A stretch of 64,000 nt of DNA from Oscillospiraceae bacterium (GCA_034925865.1 JAYFRN010000003.1:1-64000), one strand, 5' to 3'; counted from the stretch's first letter, positions 53,721-62,446 are shown. The notes: generated from the letters alone by a model not told the origin. Translations and numbers: made by a program.

Positions 53721-54200
53721 TCATATCGTCAGGTCGCTTTGTTCCTGAAGCTCCGCGGCTTTTCTTACAAGATGGGACAGAGCGGCGGAAACAGAGGAGA
53801 TTGCAATCCCAACGACCAGAACGATCAGTGACATCAGCACAATTCCCGGATGGTTCATGTTGAGAAGTAAATATACAATGTTCATTGCAAAGAAAAACTC
53901 TGAGTCGGCCACGGCTAATATGGCAATTCGTTTCAACAGTTTTGCGTTCTCCAAGGAAAAAGAGCGGTTCATACCAATGCTTCCGGCAATCCTCCACCCA
54001 AACGCCAGTGCAACATAGCAAGGGATTCCCGTAACCCCGATTAGAATCATCCATGGAAGATAACAATACGCGAATTCCGGATACTCCGCAGCCAACATTT
54101 GTCCACAGGATGGGATAACACACACATAGACAAACAATCCGCTTAAACCGACAACTATGATAATCCATTTCAACCACTTTGACAGTGATGACTGATTCAT
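53721..54200 (-). CDS. DUF2975 membrane protein
   Basis: A 159-residue protein with four hydrophobic segments ('WLKWIIIVVGLSGLFVYVCV', 'YLPWMILIGVTGIPCYVAL', 'ILAVADSEFFFAMNIVYLLL', 'GIVLMSLIVLVVGIAISSV') and the DUF2975 middle block 'SFSLENAKLLKRIAILAV'. The chosen ATG (MNQSSL) has AAGAAGG 8 nt upstream; an earlier in-frame ATG overlaps the promoter region. Function unknown; it is paired with the HTH gene downstream. Confidence 0.88.
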   Translation of the reverse strand: MNQSSLSKWLKWIIIVVGLSGLFVYVCVIPSCGQMLAAEYPEFAYCYLPWMILIGVTGIPCYVALAFGWRIAGSIGMNRSFSLENAKLLKRIAILAVADSEFFFAMNIVYLLLNMNHPGIVLMSLIVLVVGIAISSVSAALSHLVRKAAELQEQSDLTI

Positions 54201-54234
54201 AAGCAAGACCTTCTTTCTATTCATCATTATAGCC

Positions 54235-54263
54235 ATTATAGCATTACGCTGTTCGTATGTCAA
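54235..54263 (-). promoter_or_regulatory. promoter of the DUF2975-HTH pair
   Basis: On the minus strand TTGACA (54258-54263), 17-bp spacer, TATAAT (54235-54240), a perfect consensus, about 35 nt before the start codon. Confidence 0.85.
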
Positions 54264-54349
54264 CTATTATTTGTCGTAATACGATAATTATTAGTTGTTA
54301 TTCAGCGCATGTAAAATCATCTGAAGATACTGAAAGTCATTTAACGAAC

Positions 54350-54460
54350 ATGGAGGTGATCTCATTGCAAGCATTCTAAATTATCACCATAATCACCGCC
54401 GGATCAATCATGTTCTGCGTGATCGGCTTTTATTTCTTCTCGCTCATTATCACCACATAA
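54350..54460 (+). pseudogene. remnant of a tiny transmembrane peptide gene (holin-like toxin type?)
   Basis: In frame from an ATG overlapping GGAGGTGATC, nine codons are followed by TAA and then, in the same frame, by 'IITIITAGSIMFCVIGFYFFSLIITT' (a single membrane helix, cited here as one block of hydrophobic residues 11-36) and a stop. The GGAGGTGATC leader and single helix recall small putative holin-like toxins. The internal TAA suggests decay. A trace of the dispersed element follows at about 54457-54517. Confidence 0.3.
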
Positions 54461-54517
54461 TTGCCGTCAGAAAGTCTTGAAATAAAGGCTTTTTAACGGC
54501 AATTTTATTACCAGTAA

Positions 54518-55567
54518 TTAACTTATCCATTCCACCCGTTTCAGCGAAGCCCACGTTTTTTCAGCTTCGGAAATTATAGCTTTTTTGTCCTTTTCACATA
54601 CCGAGCCAAACAACTCGACGGAAAGCCTGCCATTTTTATTTTTCCATTTGCCTACGACATTCCCGTGAAGCAGCACGGCAGGCATGACAATGCCGGCAAG
54701 ATTGAATATTCCTCTTATGTACTCCTGCGGCAGGTAAAGGCTCTCGGCTTTTTGATAACCGAGCATCAGCTGATCAAATCCTGCCAGCAGAATACAATCG
54801 GGTATATCTTTATCGTATGACTTACCGTTTTCAATATAATAATAGGTTTTGCCACCGCACTCCACAGATCTCACCGGAAGTTTATCAAGCAAATCGATCA
54901 CCTGTGCTTTTGTCGAGTGAAAAAAATACATAGCGTCTTTCACCGTAGCCGGAGCGAAATCAGCAAAATACCGCCGAGCCATTTCAAGCTTTGCTTCGTC
55001 CTCCTGTATCGGTTTGAACGGCAAACAGAGTTTAAAAGCTTTCTTCTCCTGCACAACATGGCACATGAACCCGCGCTCGCACAGATCGCGTATTCCGCCA
55101 CCCCATTGATCGAACATGCTGTCCTCTTCAACCTGTGTCATACCCGCTATACGGCAGATTTCTTTCAATTCTTCGCGTGAACGAGAAGTGTTTATAAGTG
55201 AGTCAAGAATAATATTCGAAAAATATTTCTGTCTTTCAGGTGTAAGTGTCCACTGCTGGGTTATATGGTGAACATAGCCGTGCCATTCGTCAAGAAGATA
55301 GCTTTTTCCGTTGTCACAATGCTTGAACAGCGGTAAATCATCCTCGGCAAAAACATGTACCGTACCGCGCACTGTCCAATTTTTCACAAGTCCGTCAGAT
55401 AAGGTATCCGGCGAATAGTCAAGACAGCGTATCCTCATCGAATGCATCGCATTCGCCATGAACTGCGCCTGAAAGCCGAGCAGATCACGCGCGACCGTCA
55501 ATCTGTCCGTAGGAATTATCAAATATTGATTTGTAAGTTGCCGAAGCTTTATTTCATCGGTGGTCAT
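54518..55567 (-). CDS. winged-helix DNA-binding (AlkZ/YcaQ-like) protein
   Basis: A 349-residue protein of the HTH_42 family, whose studied members unhook interstrand crosslinks or excise alkylated bases. The family pattern is seen in 'LLGFQAQFMANAMHSMRIR', 'VKNWTVRGTVHVFAEDDLPLF', 'GFDQLMLGYQKAES' and the C-terminal 'LHGNVVGKWKNKNGRLSVELF'. The conserved Q-x-Q motif appears as 'QAQ'. GAGGTG precedes the ATG. It lies 26 nt downstream of an AAA ATPase gene on the same strand. Glycosylase activity is inference. Confidence 0.85.
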   Translation of the reverse strand: MTTDEIKLRQLTNQYLIIPTDRLTVARDLLGFQAQFMANAMHSMRIRCLDYSPDTLSDGLVKNWTVRGTVHVFAEDDLPLFKHCDNGKSYLLDEWHGYVHHITQQWTLTPERQKYFSNIILDSLINTSRSREELKEICRIAGMTQVEEDSMFDQWGGGIRDLCERGFMCHVVQEKKAFKLCLPFKPIQEDEAKLEMARRYFADFAPATVKDAMYFFHSTKAQVIDLLDKLPVRSVECGGKTYYYIENGKSYDKDIPDCILLAGFDQLMLGYQKAESLYLPQEYIRGIFNLAGIVMPAVLLHGNVVGKWKNKNGRLSVELFGSVCEKDKKAIISEAEKTWASLKRVEWIS

Positions 55568-55593
55568 TTTACACCTCGATCACTTCTTTATAA

Positions 55594-56472
55594 CTAAAAT
55601 TCGTCTCTGTGCTTTTCGAAAAAATCATGATACATCCGCACATTTTCAAGCTCCGTCCATTGCCTGGTACGCACCGGGACCGAATCCAGATCGTATATTC
55701 TCGCTTCTTTGACAGAAAGCAGAAACGGCGAATGCGTAGATATAAAAAACTGACAGCCAAAAAAGCGCGCCGAATCCTCGATGAATTTGATAAGCTCAAT
55801 CTGAAGCTTTACGGACAGACTGTTTTCAGGCTCGTCGAGAAAATATAATGCGTTTTCTTTGATCTCCTGCGTGAAATAGGCAAAGGCGCTCTCGCCGTTT
55901 GACTTACCGTTGATATTCTCAGGCAGACGGCGGCTTACATAAGCGGATTTCGTCTTATGCTTTGCTTCATTTATACGCTTCAGCTCTTCATAATCCGCAA
56001 GTGATTTCAGATGGTAATGCAGCGGCTTATTTGTTTCCGTATATTCGTCAAATAATTTCTCACGCCTGTCATCGACGCCTTCATTTAGTGCGCGTATATT
56101 TAAAAGGTAATCGAAAACATTGTCGCTTGTTATTATTTTACTGCCGCGCGGCGGTTTTTTTCCGAAAACAAGTTCGTAATCACAGAAATTCAGATAATCT
56201 TCAAAAAAAGGCGTGTTGTTAAACGGAGCGCTGCGTTCAAGACCGAGTTTTTGAGCCACTATGTTCATCAACGTCGATTTGCCTGAGCCGTTTCCTCCGT
56301 ATAAAATTGTGATCTGCGAAAAATCGAGCTTCCGCAGACGCTTCTGCGGAAATATTTTAAATGGGTATACGTTGTCCGAATAGCATTGCATTGTCATTTT
56401 ATGATTGAAAGACAAAATAAAACCGACTTCCGCATCATCGGATGCAAGCGTAAATGATTCGATATATTTCAT
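55594..56472 (-). CDS. AAA-family ATPase (ABC/SMC-like, predicted ATPase)
   Basis: A 292-residue P-loop ATPase with Walker A 'LYGGNGSGKSTLMNIVA', a helical middle region, Walker B 'ALYFLDEPENSLSVKLQIELIKF' and the sensor/H-loop 'FFISTHSPFLLSV'. The 'DEPENSL' motif is typical of the stand-alone AAA_15/AAA_21-type ATPases that occur with nucleases or toxin-like partners, but no such partner is adjacent. It is cytosolic. Ribosome binding site AGAGGT is about 12 nt upstream. Confidence 0.88.
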   Translation of the reverse strand: MKYIESFTLASDDAEVGFILSFNHKMTMQCYSDNVYPFKIFPQKRLRKLDFSQITILYGGNGSGKSTLMNIVAQKLGLERSAPFNNTPFFEDYLNFCDYELVFGKKPPRGSKIITSDNVFDYLLNIRALNEGVDDRREKLFDEYTETNKPLHYHLKSLADYEELKRINEAKHKTKSAYVSRRLPENINGKSNGESAFAYFTQEIKENALYFLDEPENSLSVKLQIELIKFIEDSARFFGCQFFISTHSPFLLSVKEARIYDLDSVPVRTRQWTELENVRMYHDFFEKHRDEF

Positions 56473-56506
56473 TATAAATAATTACCTCTTTGAGAATGAA
56501 AAGGCA

Positions 56507-56571
56507 ATGGGCTTTTCTTTCTTATAAAACAATATTATTTAAATTCCGTTTAATAATAACCGTGTAATAAC
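56507..56571. repeat. half copy of the dispersed palindromic element
   Basis: 'CAATGGGCTTTTCTTTCTTATAAAACAATATTATTTAAATTCCGTTTAATAA' in two recognisable parts (core right arm and right end); ends 5 nt before the methyltransferase stop. Confidence 0.6.
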
Positions 56572-56575
56572 GGAC

Positions 56576-57370
56576 TTATACCTTCCTTGCTTTTATAATA
56601 AACGATAACGGTAACTTTTTCGCTTTCCATTCGGAATAATATGTTGATGAAAATTCGCAGTCACGGCTTAATGTTTCTTTATCAGTTTCTTCGACAAGCT
56701 GTTCCACCATAAGACCTGCTTTTGAAAGTGCACTTATGTAATCAGATAGACGTCTGTTATATAGTGTGAGTGAATAACCGCTTTCTTTGTCGTGATTGAA
56801 ATTGCTGCGATTAGCAGACTTTCCAATGTCCTTTTTAAAAGTAAAGGGTTCTTTTTCATAATATCTGCCCGAAAAGACAAGCTGTTCATCCACCGCATCT
56901 ATACAGTGCATAAAGGGATGATCCCATGAAAAAATGAAAATTCCGTCTTTTTTTAAGTATGAGGATATCAAATTAAAAGTCATATGAATATCGACCGTCC
57001 AACCAATGGCATAGATAGAGTAAACAACGTCAAAATAGTTTTGCGGCAGTCCGGGATTTTGCTCCATCGGCGAATTGTAAAGCCGAGGTGTGTATCCGTT
57101 TTCCGCAAGAAATCCGGTTGCGTTTTCTATTTGCTTTGTAGATAAATCAAGTCCCCATAATTCGGCTACACCGTGATCACCGCACCATTTGAGAGAATGA
57201 CCGCTGCCGCAACCGATATCCAGCACTTTTTTACCTTGTAATTTTGGAAAAAGATGCAATTCATTCTCCGTGGGACATAAACAACCGTAAGTTGGCAATG
57301 CTGTAACACCGAAAAAAGAATCTGCTATTGCATCCCAGCTTGATTTGTTTTGTTTTAAAATACCATTCAT
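56576..57370 (-). CDS. class I SAM-dependent methyltransferase
   Basis: A 264-residue enzyme with the SAM-binding motif I 'KVLDIGCGSGHSLKWC', motif II region 'ELWGLDLSTKQIENA', and 'YFDVVYSIYAIGWTVD' as motif IV, followed by 'LKKDGIFIFSWDHPF'. The substrate is not predictable; small-molecule methylation is most common in this COG2226-like group. Its ATG overlaps the preceding gene's stop (TAATG), with GGAGG just upstream, so translation is coupled. Confidence 0.9.
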   Translation of the reverse strand: MNGILKQNKSSWDAIADSFFGVTALPTYGCLCPTENELHLFPKLQGKKVLDIGCGSGHSLKWCGDHGVAELWGLDLSTKQIENATGFLAENGYTPRLYNSPMEQNPGLPQNYFDVVYSIYAIGWTVDIHMTFNLISSYLKKDGIFIFSWDHPFMHCIDAVDEQLVFSGRYYEKEPFTFKKDIGKSANRSNFNHDKESGYSLTLYNRRLSDYISALSKAGLMVEQLVEETDKETLSRDCEFSSTYYSEWKAKKLPLSFIIKARKV

Positions 57371-57642
57371 TATTGTTTTCCTCCGGAAGCAGCTAATTTA
57401 CCATCAAGCCAAATCGGCATTCCAAGCGCTTTTATTTCCGCGATTTTTTCTTTCTGATTTTGTACGGGTAAATTTTCAAGGCGGATATTAAAAACAAACG
57501 AAATACCGTGTTGGCCCTGTTTAGGCCTTACATACATATAAAAACCGTTATCCACCATTTCTATGTGTTCGGCATTGCCGAATAAACTGATATAAAAATT
57601 TGCTCCGTCATCTATATATCTGATAATTTGTTGTTTATCCAT
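57370..57642 (-). CDS. hypothetical 90-residue protein (GNAT N-terminal-like)
   Basis: A small protein with 'FYISLFGNAEHIEMVDNGFYMYVRP' and 'FVFNIRLENL', then 'EIKALGMPIW'. This resembles the N-terminal extension of some clostridial GNAT acetyltransferases, with the catalytic domain missing. The ribosome binding site (GGAGAG) and the overlap with the methyltransferase suggest it is still translated. Whether it is a complete small protein or a truncated one is open. Confidence 0.55.
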   Translation of the reverse strand: MDKQQIIRYIDDGANFYISLFGNAEHIEMVDNGFYMYVRPKQGQHGISFVFNIRLENLPVQNQKEKIAEIKALGMPIWLDGKLAASGGKQ

Positions 57643-57644
57643 TT

Positions 57645-58459
57645 TCAGCTCTCCTTACTCATATCGAAATATAGTCTGCCATCTTTGTCGTTCACATAAG
57701 GCATTCGCTTTCTTATATATGCATATTCGGGGTATTGGGATAATGTGTTGCGGAGTATGCACAGTAAAACCGGGTGAATGGTTTTATCGTGTTCACTGTT
57801 CATCACGCAGCTTTTGTTTGTCAGCCAGTTGAGTATTTCAGATTTATATTTTTCAATTTCAGGTTTGGCGATTTCAAACGGCAGCTCGGACAGGCAGAGC
57901 CAATAATACCATAAAGCTCCGCTGTTGCATTTTTTCTTATCCTTGATTTGCGGAGTTATTTTAACTATTAATTTTTTTATCCATTCAATATTATCAGGAG
58001 CTGTTGTTGCAGAAATCGTAGTACAGGTAACGCAGTGTGATAACACTCGCCTTGCACACAATAGTTACTGTAACAGGTTGTTTTTAATCTTTCAATACTT
58101 CGGTTTACCATATTATTTACATCATCATCATATGGTGCAAACAACCATAACAACCGTATTATTTCAAGCTCATATGCGTTTGCGGATAGAATATGTGTTT
58201 TCGGTGACATCGGTATTACCGTTTGATATTTCTTTCCGTCATTATACGGTGGTATAAAATAAATCGGATACATATGACCGCCGCCGTCTTTATCGCAATT
58301 ATTTGAGTATTTTACACCATTATAAAAGCTCTGCTTCATCTGCTCGTTACTCTGCGCCGCTATGAGCTGACGAACAATATTCTGTTTTTGCGGCTCTGTA
58401 AGCTCACCGCCCTTGATAAGAAAGTGATTTGTTTTAATCATCAATTCATATGCGGTCAT
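57645..58459 (-). pseudogene. hypothetical gene split by a frameshift
   Basis: Two reading frames join into one protein of about 265 residues. Frame 1 (from 58459, 'MTAYELMIKTNHFLIKGGEL') runs to about 'VLRFLQQQ'; near 58005 the frame shifts and continues as 'APDNIEWIKKLIVKITPQIK' to the stop at 57645. Amino-acid composition is continuous across the join, which supports a single ancestral gene. The family is not recognised; it is rich in Tyr/Trp/Leu and likely cytosolic. A sequencing error cannot be excluded. Confidence 0.65.
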
Positions 58460-58505
58460 GGCTAAACTCCTGTCTTAATCATCATATTAAATTTCATTAT
58501 CAATC

Positions 58506-59093
58506 TCATGGGAGCTGATCATCGACTGTTATTGAATTATCATTAGTCAGCGCATAAACTCTATACCTGCCTTCAGCTTCCAACTGCTGTAAATGTTCTT
58601 TTCTGCTGTCAGAGTAATGGCAGATTAAAATGCCGTCAAACAGTCCAAGACCATTAAAATCAATTATTCCGGGTGTGTTATTGTCATATCGCATGACATG
58701 TATAATGTTTTTTGATGCTATATGAGCGCCGGCGCTCCCGCCGATATATACAGCACCATTCCTGACATATTTTATTATTTCCTGATCAAAGCCACACTTT
58801 TTTATTCTGTCGAAAGTGGCAAAAGTATTTCCGCCGCTTATATATATTGCGTCTATATCCAGATCAATAAATTTTCATGAATCATAATAGTTGAAAACAT
58901 ATATATTTTCACGGGTGAACCCAAACTCCGCAAGACGCAGATAATATTTTTCACTTTCAATTGCCTCACGTGTAGCTTTTTCATTTGGAAAATACAATAC
59001 TCTGCAATTTTGTATATTCATTCCTAAATTATCTATAATACACTGATTTGAATAAGCATTTCCGAAGTCACACGATGAAAGGATCAATTTCAT
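58506..59093 (-). pseudogene. peptidase E-like (S51) gene interrupted by in-frame TGA
   Basis: The frame from 'MKLILSSCDFGNAYSNQ' runs 72 codons to TGA (58875-58877), then continues in the same frame as 'KFIDLDIDAIYISGGNTF', 'YVRNGAVYIGGSAGAHIAS' (nucleophile Ser in GGSAG) and ends 'DDQLP'. Total length of about 195 residues fits the S51/dipeptidase E family, which cleaves N-terminal Asp dipeptides. TGA is an ordinary stop elsewhere in this window, so this is a nonsense mutation or a base error. Confidence 0.8.
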
Positions 59094-59198
59094 GACTTTA
59101 TTCCTGTCTTTATCGTCATATTAAATATAAATATTAATTTTCCGGGAACGATTCTTCTCGAAACCATCTTAAAAGTTTCACTGCTCAAAAACCTTAGC

Positions 59199-59675
59199 TC
59201 ATAATGCAGCCCAAGTGACTATATTACTCTCTTTATTGACTGTTCCGACATATACCTCATTATCTTCCGGATTACTAAGCCAATGTAATACTATTTGTGT
59301 TACTACCAAGGACATAGCTTTTTTTGTGATATCTGCAATATCGACCCAATGCAGCGTTCCTTCATTACAGGACGGTAAAACATACTCATTTATCATATCA
59401 CCGAAATAACAATACCCAATTTGAATTTCATTGTTAATAATCTGATATGTTATATACTTCAGCCGAAGATTTTTAATCATATGATTTGTGATGCCTGTTT
59501 CTTCAAATAATTCACGATAACAGGTTGCTTCAGGATCGTTGAGCTCCTGCGGTTTCATATGACCGCCAATACACGACCAGACATTCGGAGCAAGCTTTTT
59601 ATCTTTATTACGGTGAATCAGTAACGTTTTCCCGTCTTTTATCAAGAACACACCTGCCATAACCCGTGTTTTCAT
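59199..59675 (-). CDS. Nudix hydrolase
   Basis: A 158-residue pyrophosphohydrolase. The Nudix box is 'GGHMKPQELNDPEATCYREL' followed by 'FEETGI', with the REx2EE core intact and a two-residue insertion after the first Glu. The N-terminus 'MAGVFLIKDGKTLLIHRNKDKK' and 'APNVWSCIGGH' resemble MutT/8-oxo-dGTP-type members, but the substrate is not certain. It is flanked by broken genes and non-coding DNA. Confidence 0.88.
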   Translation of the reverse strand: MKTRVMAGVFLIKDGKTLLIHRNKDKKLAPNVWSCIGGHMKPQELNDPEATCYRELFEETGITNHMIKNLRLKYITYQIINNEIQIGYCYFGDMINEYVLPSCNEGTLHWVDIADITKKAMSLVVTQIVLHWLSNPEDNEVYVGTVNKESNIVTWAAL

Positions 59676-59751
59676 TTATATTACCATATCTTTCATCAAA
59701 ATTTAATTTATGCCGTTTCAAGCTTGTCGGGATTATATTTTATCATTATTT

Positions 59752-59782
59752 TCGACTTATTTAATTGCCGTTTTAATAATTA
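59752..59782. repeat. end fragment of the dispersed palindromic element
   Basis: 'CGACTTATTTAATTGCCG' plus 'TTTTAATAATT' is one terminus of the element; it overlaps and supplies the 3' end of the adjacent GNAT/DUF3795 gene. Confidence 0.65.
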
Positions 59783-60650
59783 TCTCATCTTCTGTTTTAC
59801 ATTGATCATAATCGCCCACAAGCTGACCGTCATAGTGATAGACGATGCCGTCAGCTTTATTTCTCATCAGGCACCGAACGAGCTCATCCTCTCCGTATTC
59901 CCTGGCAAAGCGCGCAAAAGCACGGATTCTAAGCTTGTCGAGCATCGTTCCGCCGCATGGAAAATCCGCACATTCCCAGCATCCGTTTATCTCTTTATCA
60001 CGGCAGCAGTTATAATTCTTGCACCAGCCGTGAATATCGCAGCCCCCCGATTGGCAGCCGACACAGGTTTTATTTTCAGAGCATACACAGCATGCAAGCC
60101 CGCAATAAGCGATACCTTTATGCTTGTATATGTAATATCCAAGACCCGGACGAAATTCATCGGTCGGTGTAAAACCGTAAAAGGCAAAAACTTCCGCACG
60201 CTCCGGAGTATGTCCGGCTTTAACAAGGATGACATTTGTCTCAAAATCATACGGAAAATTACCGGCAGCAAGCGCGGTAAGCTCTGATATGTTCCCTGCT
60301 GTTTCGTATGCAGACGCAATGTCGATTCTCAGTACTCCCGCGTTTCCGACGATGGGAAAGTGACTGTTAAACATCTCGACCGTTCCGACAACTTTCCCGT
60401 TCAGTCTATCGACAATGGAAAACCGGACAAATGCGCCTCTTGCGTATTCGTCAAGCCAGAAGCAAATACATGCTTGCATTTCGTTTGCCGTTGTATAATA
60501 AAAATCGTTCGTACATGAATCGGCGTTCATTCGTGCAACCGCCGCTTTATCTGAATAACATTCAAGCAGATCCTCAGCATCTTCGATCTTTACAAGACGC
60601 AGTATAAAATGTCCGGTTTCATATGTGGGGCAATTCTGATATATGTTCAT
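59757..60650 (-). CDS. GNAT acetyltransferase fused to a cysteine-rich DUF3795 domain
   Basis: A 297-residue two-domain protein. Residues about 1-175 form a GNAT fold ('FILRLVKIEDAEDLLECYSD' start, 'VGTVEMFN', 'ELTALAAG'). Residues about 180-285 are a DUF3795-like zinc-type domain with many cysteines ('YCGLACCVCSENKTCVGC', 'GCWECADFPC', 'FAREYGEDELVRCL'). The last residues 'IIIKTAIK' and the stop come from a dispersed repeat end. The start overlaps the PHP gene stop (ATGA), with AAGGAGA upstream, so it is the third gene of the lexA operon. Substrate unknown. Confidence 0.85.
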   Translation of the reverse strand: MNIYQNCPTYETGHFILRLVKIEDAEDLLECYSDKAAVARMNADSCTNDFYYTTANEMQACICFWLDEYARGAFVRFSIVDRLNGKVVGTVEMFNSHFPIVGNAGVLRIDIASAYETAGNISELTALAAGNFPYDFETNVILVKAGHTPERAEVFAFYGFTPTDEFRPGLGYYIYKHKGIAYCGLACCVCSENKTCVGCQSGGCDIHGWCKNYNCCRDKEINGCWECADFPCGGTMLDKLRIRAFARFAREYGEDELVRCLMRNKADGIVYHYDGQLVGDYDQCKTEDEIIIKTAIK

Positions 60651-61417
60651 AACAGTTTCTCCTTGGCTTCATAAAGATATAATCCGACATCCTCAGGACA
60701 ATGTGCGTCGGATGCAGTAACAATTTTCACGCCATGCCATTTCATGGCGTTAAGCATATCCGAGTTCATGCCGATTTCCGCATTTACTCTGCGTTTGATT
60801 CCACTACTCTGTTCTGCATACATATTGTTTACAGCAAGAGCTTTACCAAGCTCTTCGTAATAAGGTAAAAGCGAGAACGACGGCTTGTGGCCAAACAGCT
60901 TTATGCAATCGGGATGTGCTATCCCATTATAGATACCGCTTTTTGCAAGGTCAACCGAAATTTCAAAATACCTGCGGTAAAGCCGGTCGACATCCATGCC
61001 ATTCCAGTGTTCCGCTTTATGGTCGAAAGCAAAATTATCAATAAAATGAACACTGCCGACAAGAAAATTCAAACCTTTTTTATATGTGTTTTCTCTTACT
61101 AACTCCTCATACTCTTTGAAATAACACACCTCAAGCCCGAATCGGATTTTTACAGGATAGCTTTCATGCCTTATGTTTTCTATAAGCTTTAGATAATCTT
61201 CAAGACATAAAACACCTGCTTTTCTTGTAAACCACTTCTCGATATAGTCTGAATAGGCACAAACCTCGCTATACATCGGTACAAATTCGCAAAAACGGTA
61301 GCAATGCTCAAGCAGCCATATTTCATCAATATTGCGTGTTTGCGCGATTTTAACAAACTCATTTATCCAAGAAGCTGTATATGGACCTCTTTCAATATGA
61401 ATATGTGCGTCGATCAT
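60647..61417 (-). CDS. PHP-domain phosphoesterase
   Basis: A 256-residue metal-dependent phosphoesterase of the PHP superfamily, with the first metal motif 'IDAHIHIE', 'RFGLEVCYF' (Glu ligand), 'LVGSVHFID', 'GIAHPDCIKLFG' and 'VTASDAHCPEDVG'. Members include histidinol-phosphatases and nucleases of DNA metabolism. The ATG at 61417 has AAGGTGA 6 nt upstream and lies 5 nt after the lexA stop; a GTG three codons earlier would overlap lexA. Position inside the lexA operon suggests, but does not prove, a role in DNA damage. Confidence 0.88.
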   Translation of the reverse strand: MIDAHIHIERGPYTASWINEFVKIAQTRNIDEIWLLEHCYRFCEFVPMYSEVCAYSDYIEKWFTRKAGVLCLEDYLKLIENIRHESYPVKIRFGLEVCYFKEYEELVRENTYKKGLNFLVGSVHFIDNFAFDHKAEHWNGMDVDRLYRRYFEISVDLAKSGIYNGIAHPDCIKLFGHKPSFSLLPYYEELGKALAVNNMYAEQSSGIKRRVNAEIGMNSDMLNAMKWHGVKIVTASDAHCPEDVGLYLYEAKEKLL

Positions 61418-61422
61418 TTCCG

Positions 61423-62043
61423 TCACCTTAAATCCTTAAATACTTTTATCGCCACGCCCTGTATACGGAAGCTGTTCAACAAATTCCCTTTTATTATTAT
61501 ATCCTCATACTCCATGTTCTCAGGATGGAGAATAATGCGGTTCTTCTCCGGATAATATCTTTTAAGCGTCGTCTTTTCTCCGTCAATAAGCGCGGCGACG
61601 ATCTGCCCGGAGTCGGCGCATGCCTGACAGCGGATCAGCACAAGATCTCCGTCGTCTATCCCGGCGGCGATCATTGAGTCGCCATGCGCGCGGAGAAGGT
61701 AAAACGACCCTTTTCCGGTAAGCTCAACCGGAAGACGGATATATTCCGTCTCATCTTCTCCCGGCTCGTTCGGAGCTCCGCACGGGATACTTCCGACAAT
61801 GCCGACGCGGTTTGAGGCATCGGCCTGAAGCTCACGTGTAAAATCTGTAACAATATACCGATGCCCGTCATATTCGATTTCGCCTTGCTCACGCATGTCG
61901 ATCAAATACCGCTGTACCGTCGGGCGTGAAATGCCCGTGCCATCGGATATCTCTCTCGTCGACGGCGATCTTCCGCAGCCGGAATAATATCTGTTGACAA
62001 AATCAATAATCATGGCATAATTTTCTTTATTTTTATATCTCAT
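61423..62043 (-). CDS. lexA: LexA repressor
   Basis: Self-cleaving repressor of the SOS response. The 206-residue protein has an N-terminal winged helix ('RSPSTREISDGTGISRPTVQRYL', about 25-47) and a C-terminal S24 domain. The latter contains a cleavage site at Cys88-Gly89 ('GSIPCGAP', where many LexA have Ala-Gly), the catalytic Ser123 in 'HGDSM', and Lys161 in 'TTLKRYY'. Promoter and palindromic operator lie immediately upstream. It heads an operon with the PHP and GNAT/DUF3795 genes. Confidence 0.92.
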   Translation of the reverse strand: MRYKNKENYAMIIDFVNRYYSGCGRSPSTREISDGTGISRPTVQRYLIDMREQGEIEYDGHRYIVTDFTRELQADASNRVGIVGSIPCGAPNEPGEDETEYIRLPVELTGKGSFYLLRAHGDSMIAAGIDDGDLVLIRCQACADSGQIVAALIDGEKTTLKRYYPEKNRIILHPENMEYEDIIIKGNLLNSFRIQGVAIKVFKDLR

Positions 62044-62063
62044 AAATACCTCTTATAAGGCAA

Positions 62064-62079
62064 TGAGCCGTTTGGCTCA
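62064..62079. promoter_or_regulatory. palindromic candidate LexA operator TGAGCC-N4-GGCTCA
   Basis: A perfect inverted repeat with GTTT centre, 21 bp upstream of the lexA start and 5 bp downstream of the -10 box, covering the expected transcription start. It differs from the Bacillus consensus CGAAC-N4-GTTCG. Autorepression is inferred. Confidence 0.6.
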
Positions 62080-62084
62080 CATAG

Positions 62085-62113
62085 ATAATATCAAATTCAG
62101 ATCAATTTGTCAA
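62085..62113 (-). promoter_or_regulatory. lexA promoter
   Basis: On the minus strand TTGACA (62108-62113), 17-bp spacer, TATTAT (62085-62090). Confidence 0.8.
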
Positions 62114-62271
62114 TAAATTACGTAATTATTTTTGAAAGAAATAATAATCCGCATGAATTTAATAAATATTTGATCATTTTACGCCAATATGATATCATTA
62201 AAATCAAATTATAGCTTCTTTTATCATTGCGCCGTCAATAGATTCTGCCCGACTGTGGATTTCCGGCTCTG

Positions 62272-62373
62272 ATTAACCTGCATTTAAATAATTACCGTTT
62301 AAAGAAAAAAAGGTTTTGGTATATAGGCTTTTCTCTCTTCTTAAACAAGGCTTATTTAAATGCTATTAAATAA
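62272..62373. repeat. near full-length copy of the dispersed palindromic element
   Basis: 'TAACCTGCATTTAAATAATT', 'ACCGTTTAAAGAAAAAAAGG', 'TTTTGGTATATAGGCTTTTC', 'TCTCTTCTTAAACAAGGC', 'TTATTTAAATGC' follow the consensus in order. It stands just upstream of the queT promoter. Confidence 0.75.
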
Positions 62374-62401
62374 AAGTAGGTAAAAATCCGGTTTTTCCCG
62401 C

Positions 62402-62429
62402 TTGCACTTTTAACAAAATGTGATATAAT
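62402..62429 (+). promoter_or_regulatory. queT-queF promoter
   Basis: TTGCAC (62402-62407), 16-bp spacer, TATAAT (62424-62429), about 18 nt before the riboswitch aptamer. Confidence 0.7.
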
Positions 62430-62446
62430 ATAAGTATTGTAATAGA

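Noticed and set aside
58875..58877. In-frame TGA read as Trp or selenocysteine in the peptidase E-like gene
   Set aside because: TGA is used as an ordinary stop by several genes here, the family needs no Sec at this place, and no SECIS-like hairpin was seen after it.
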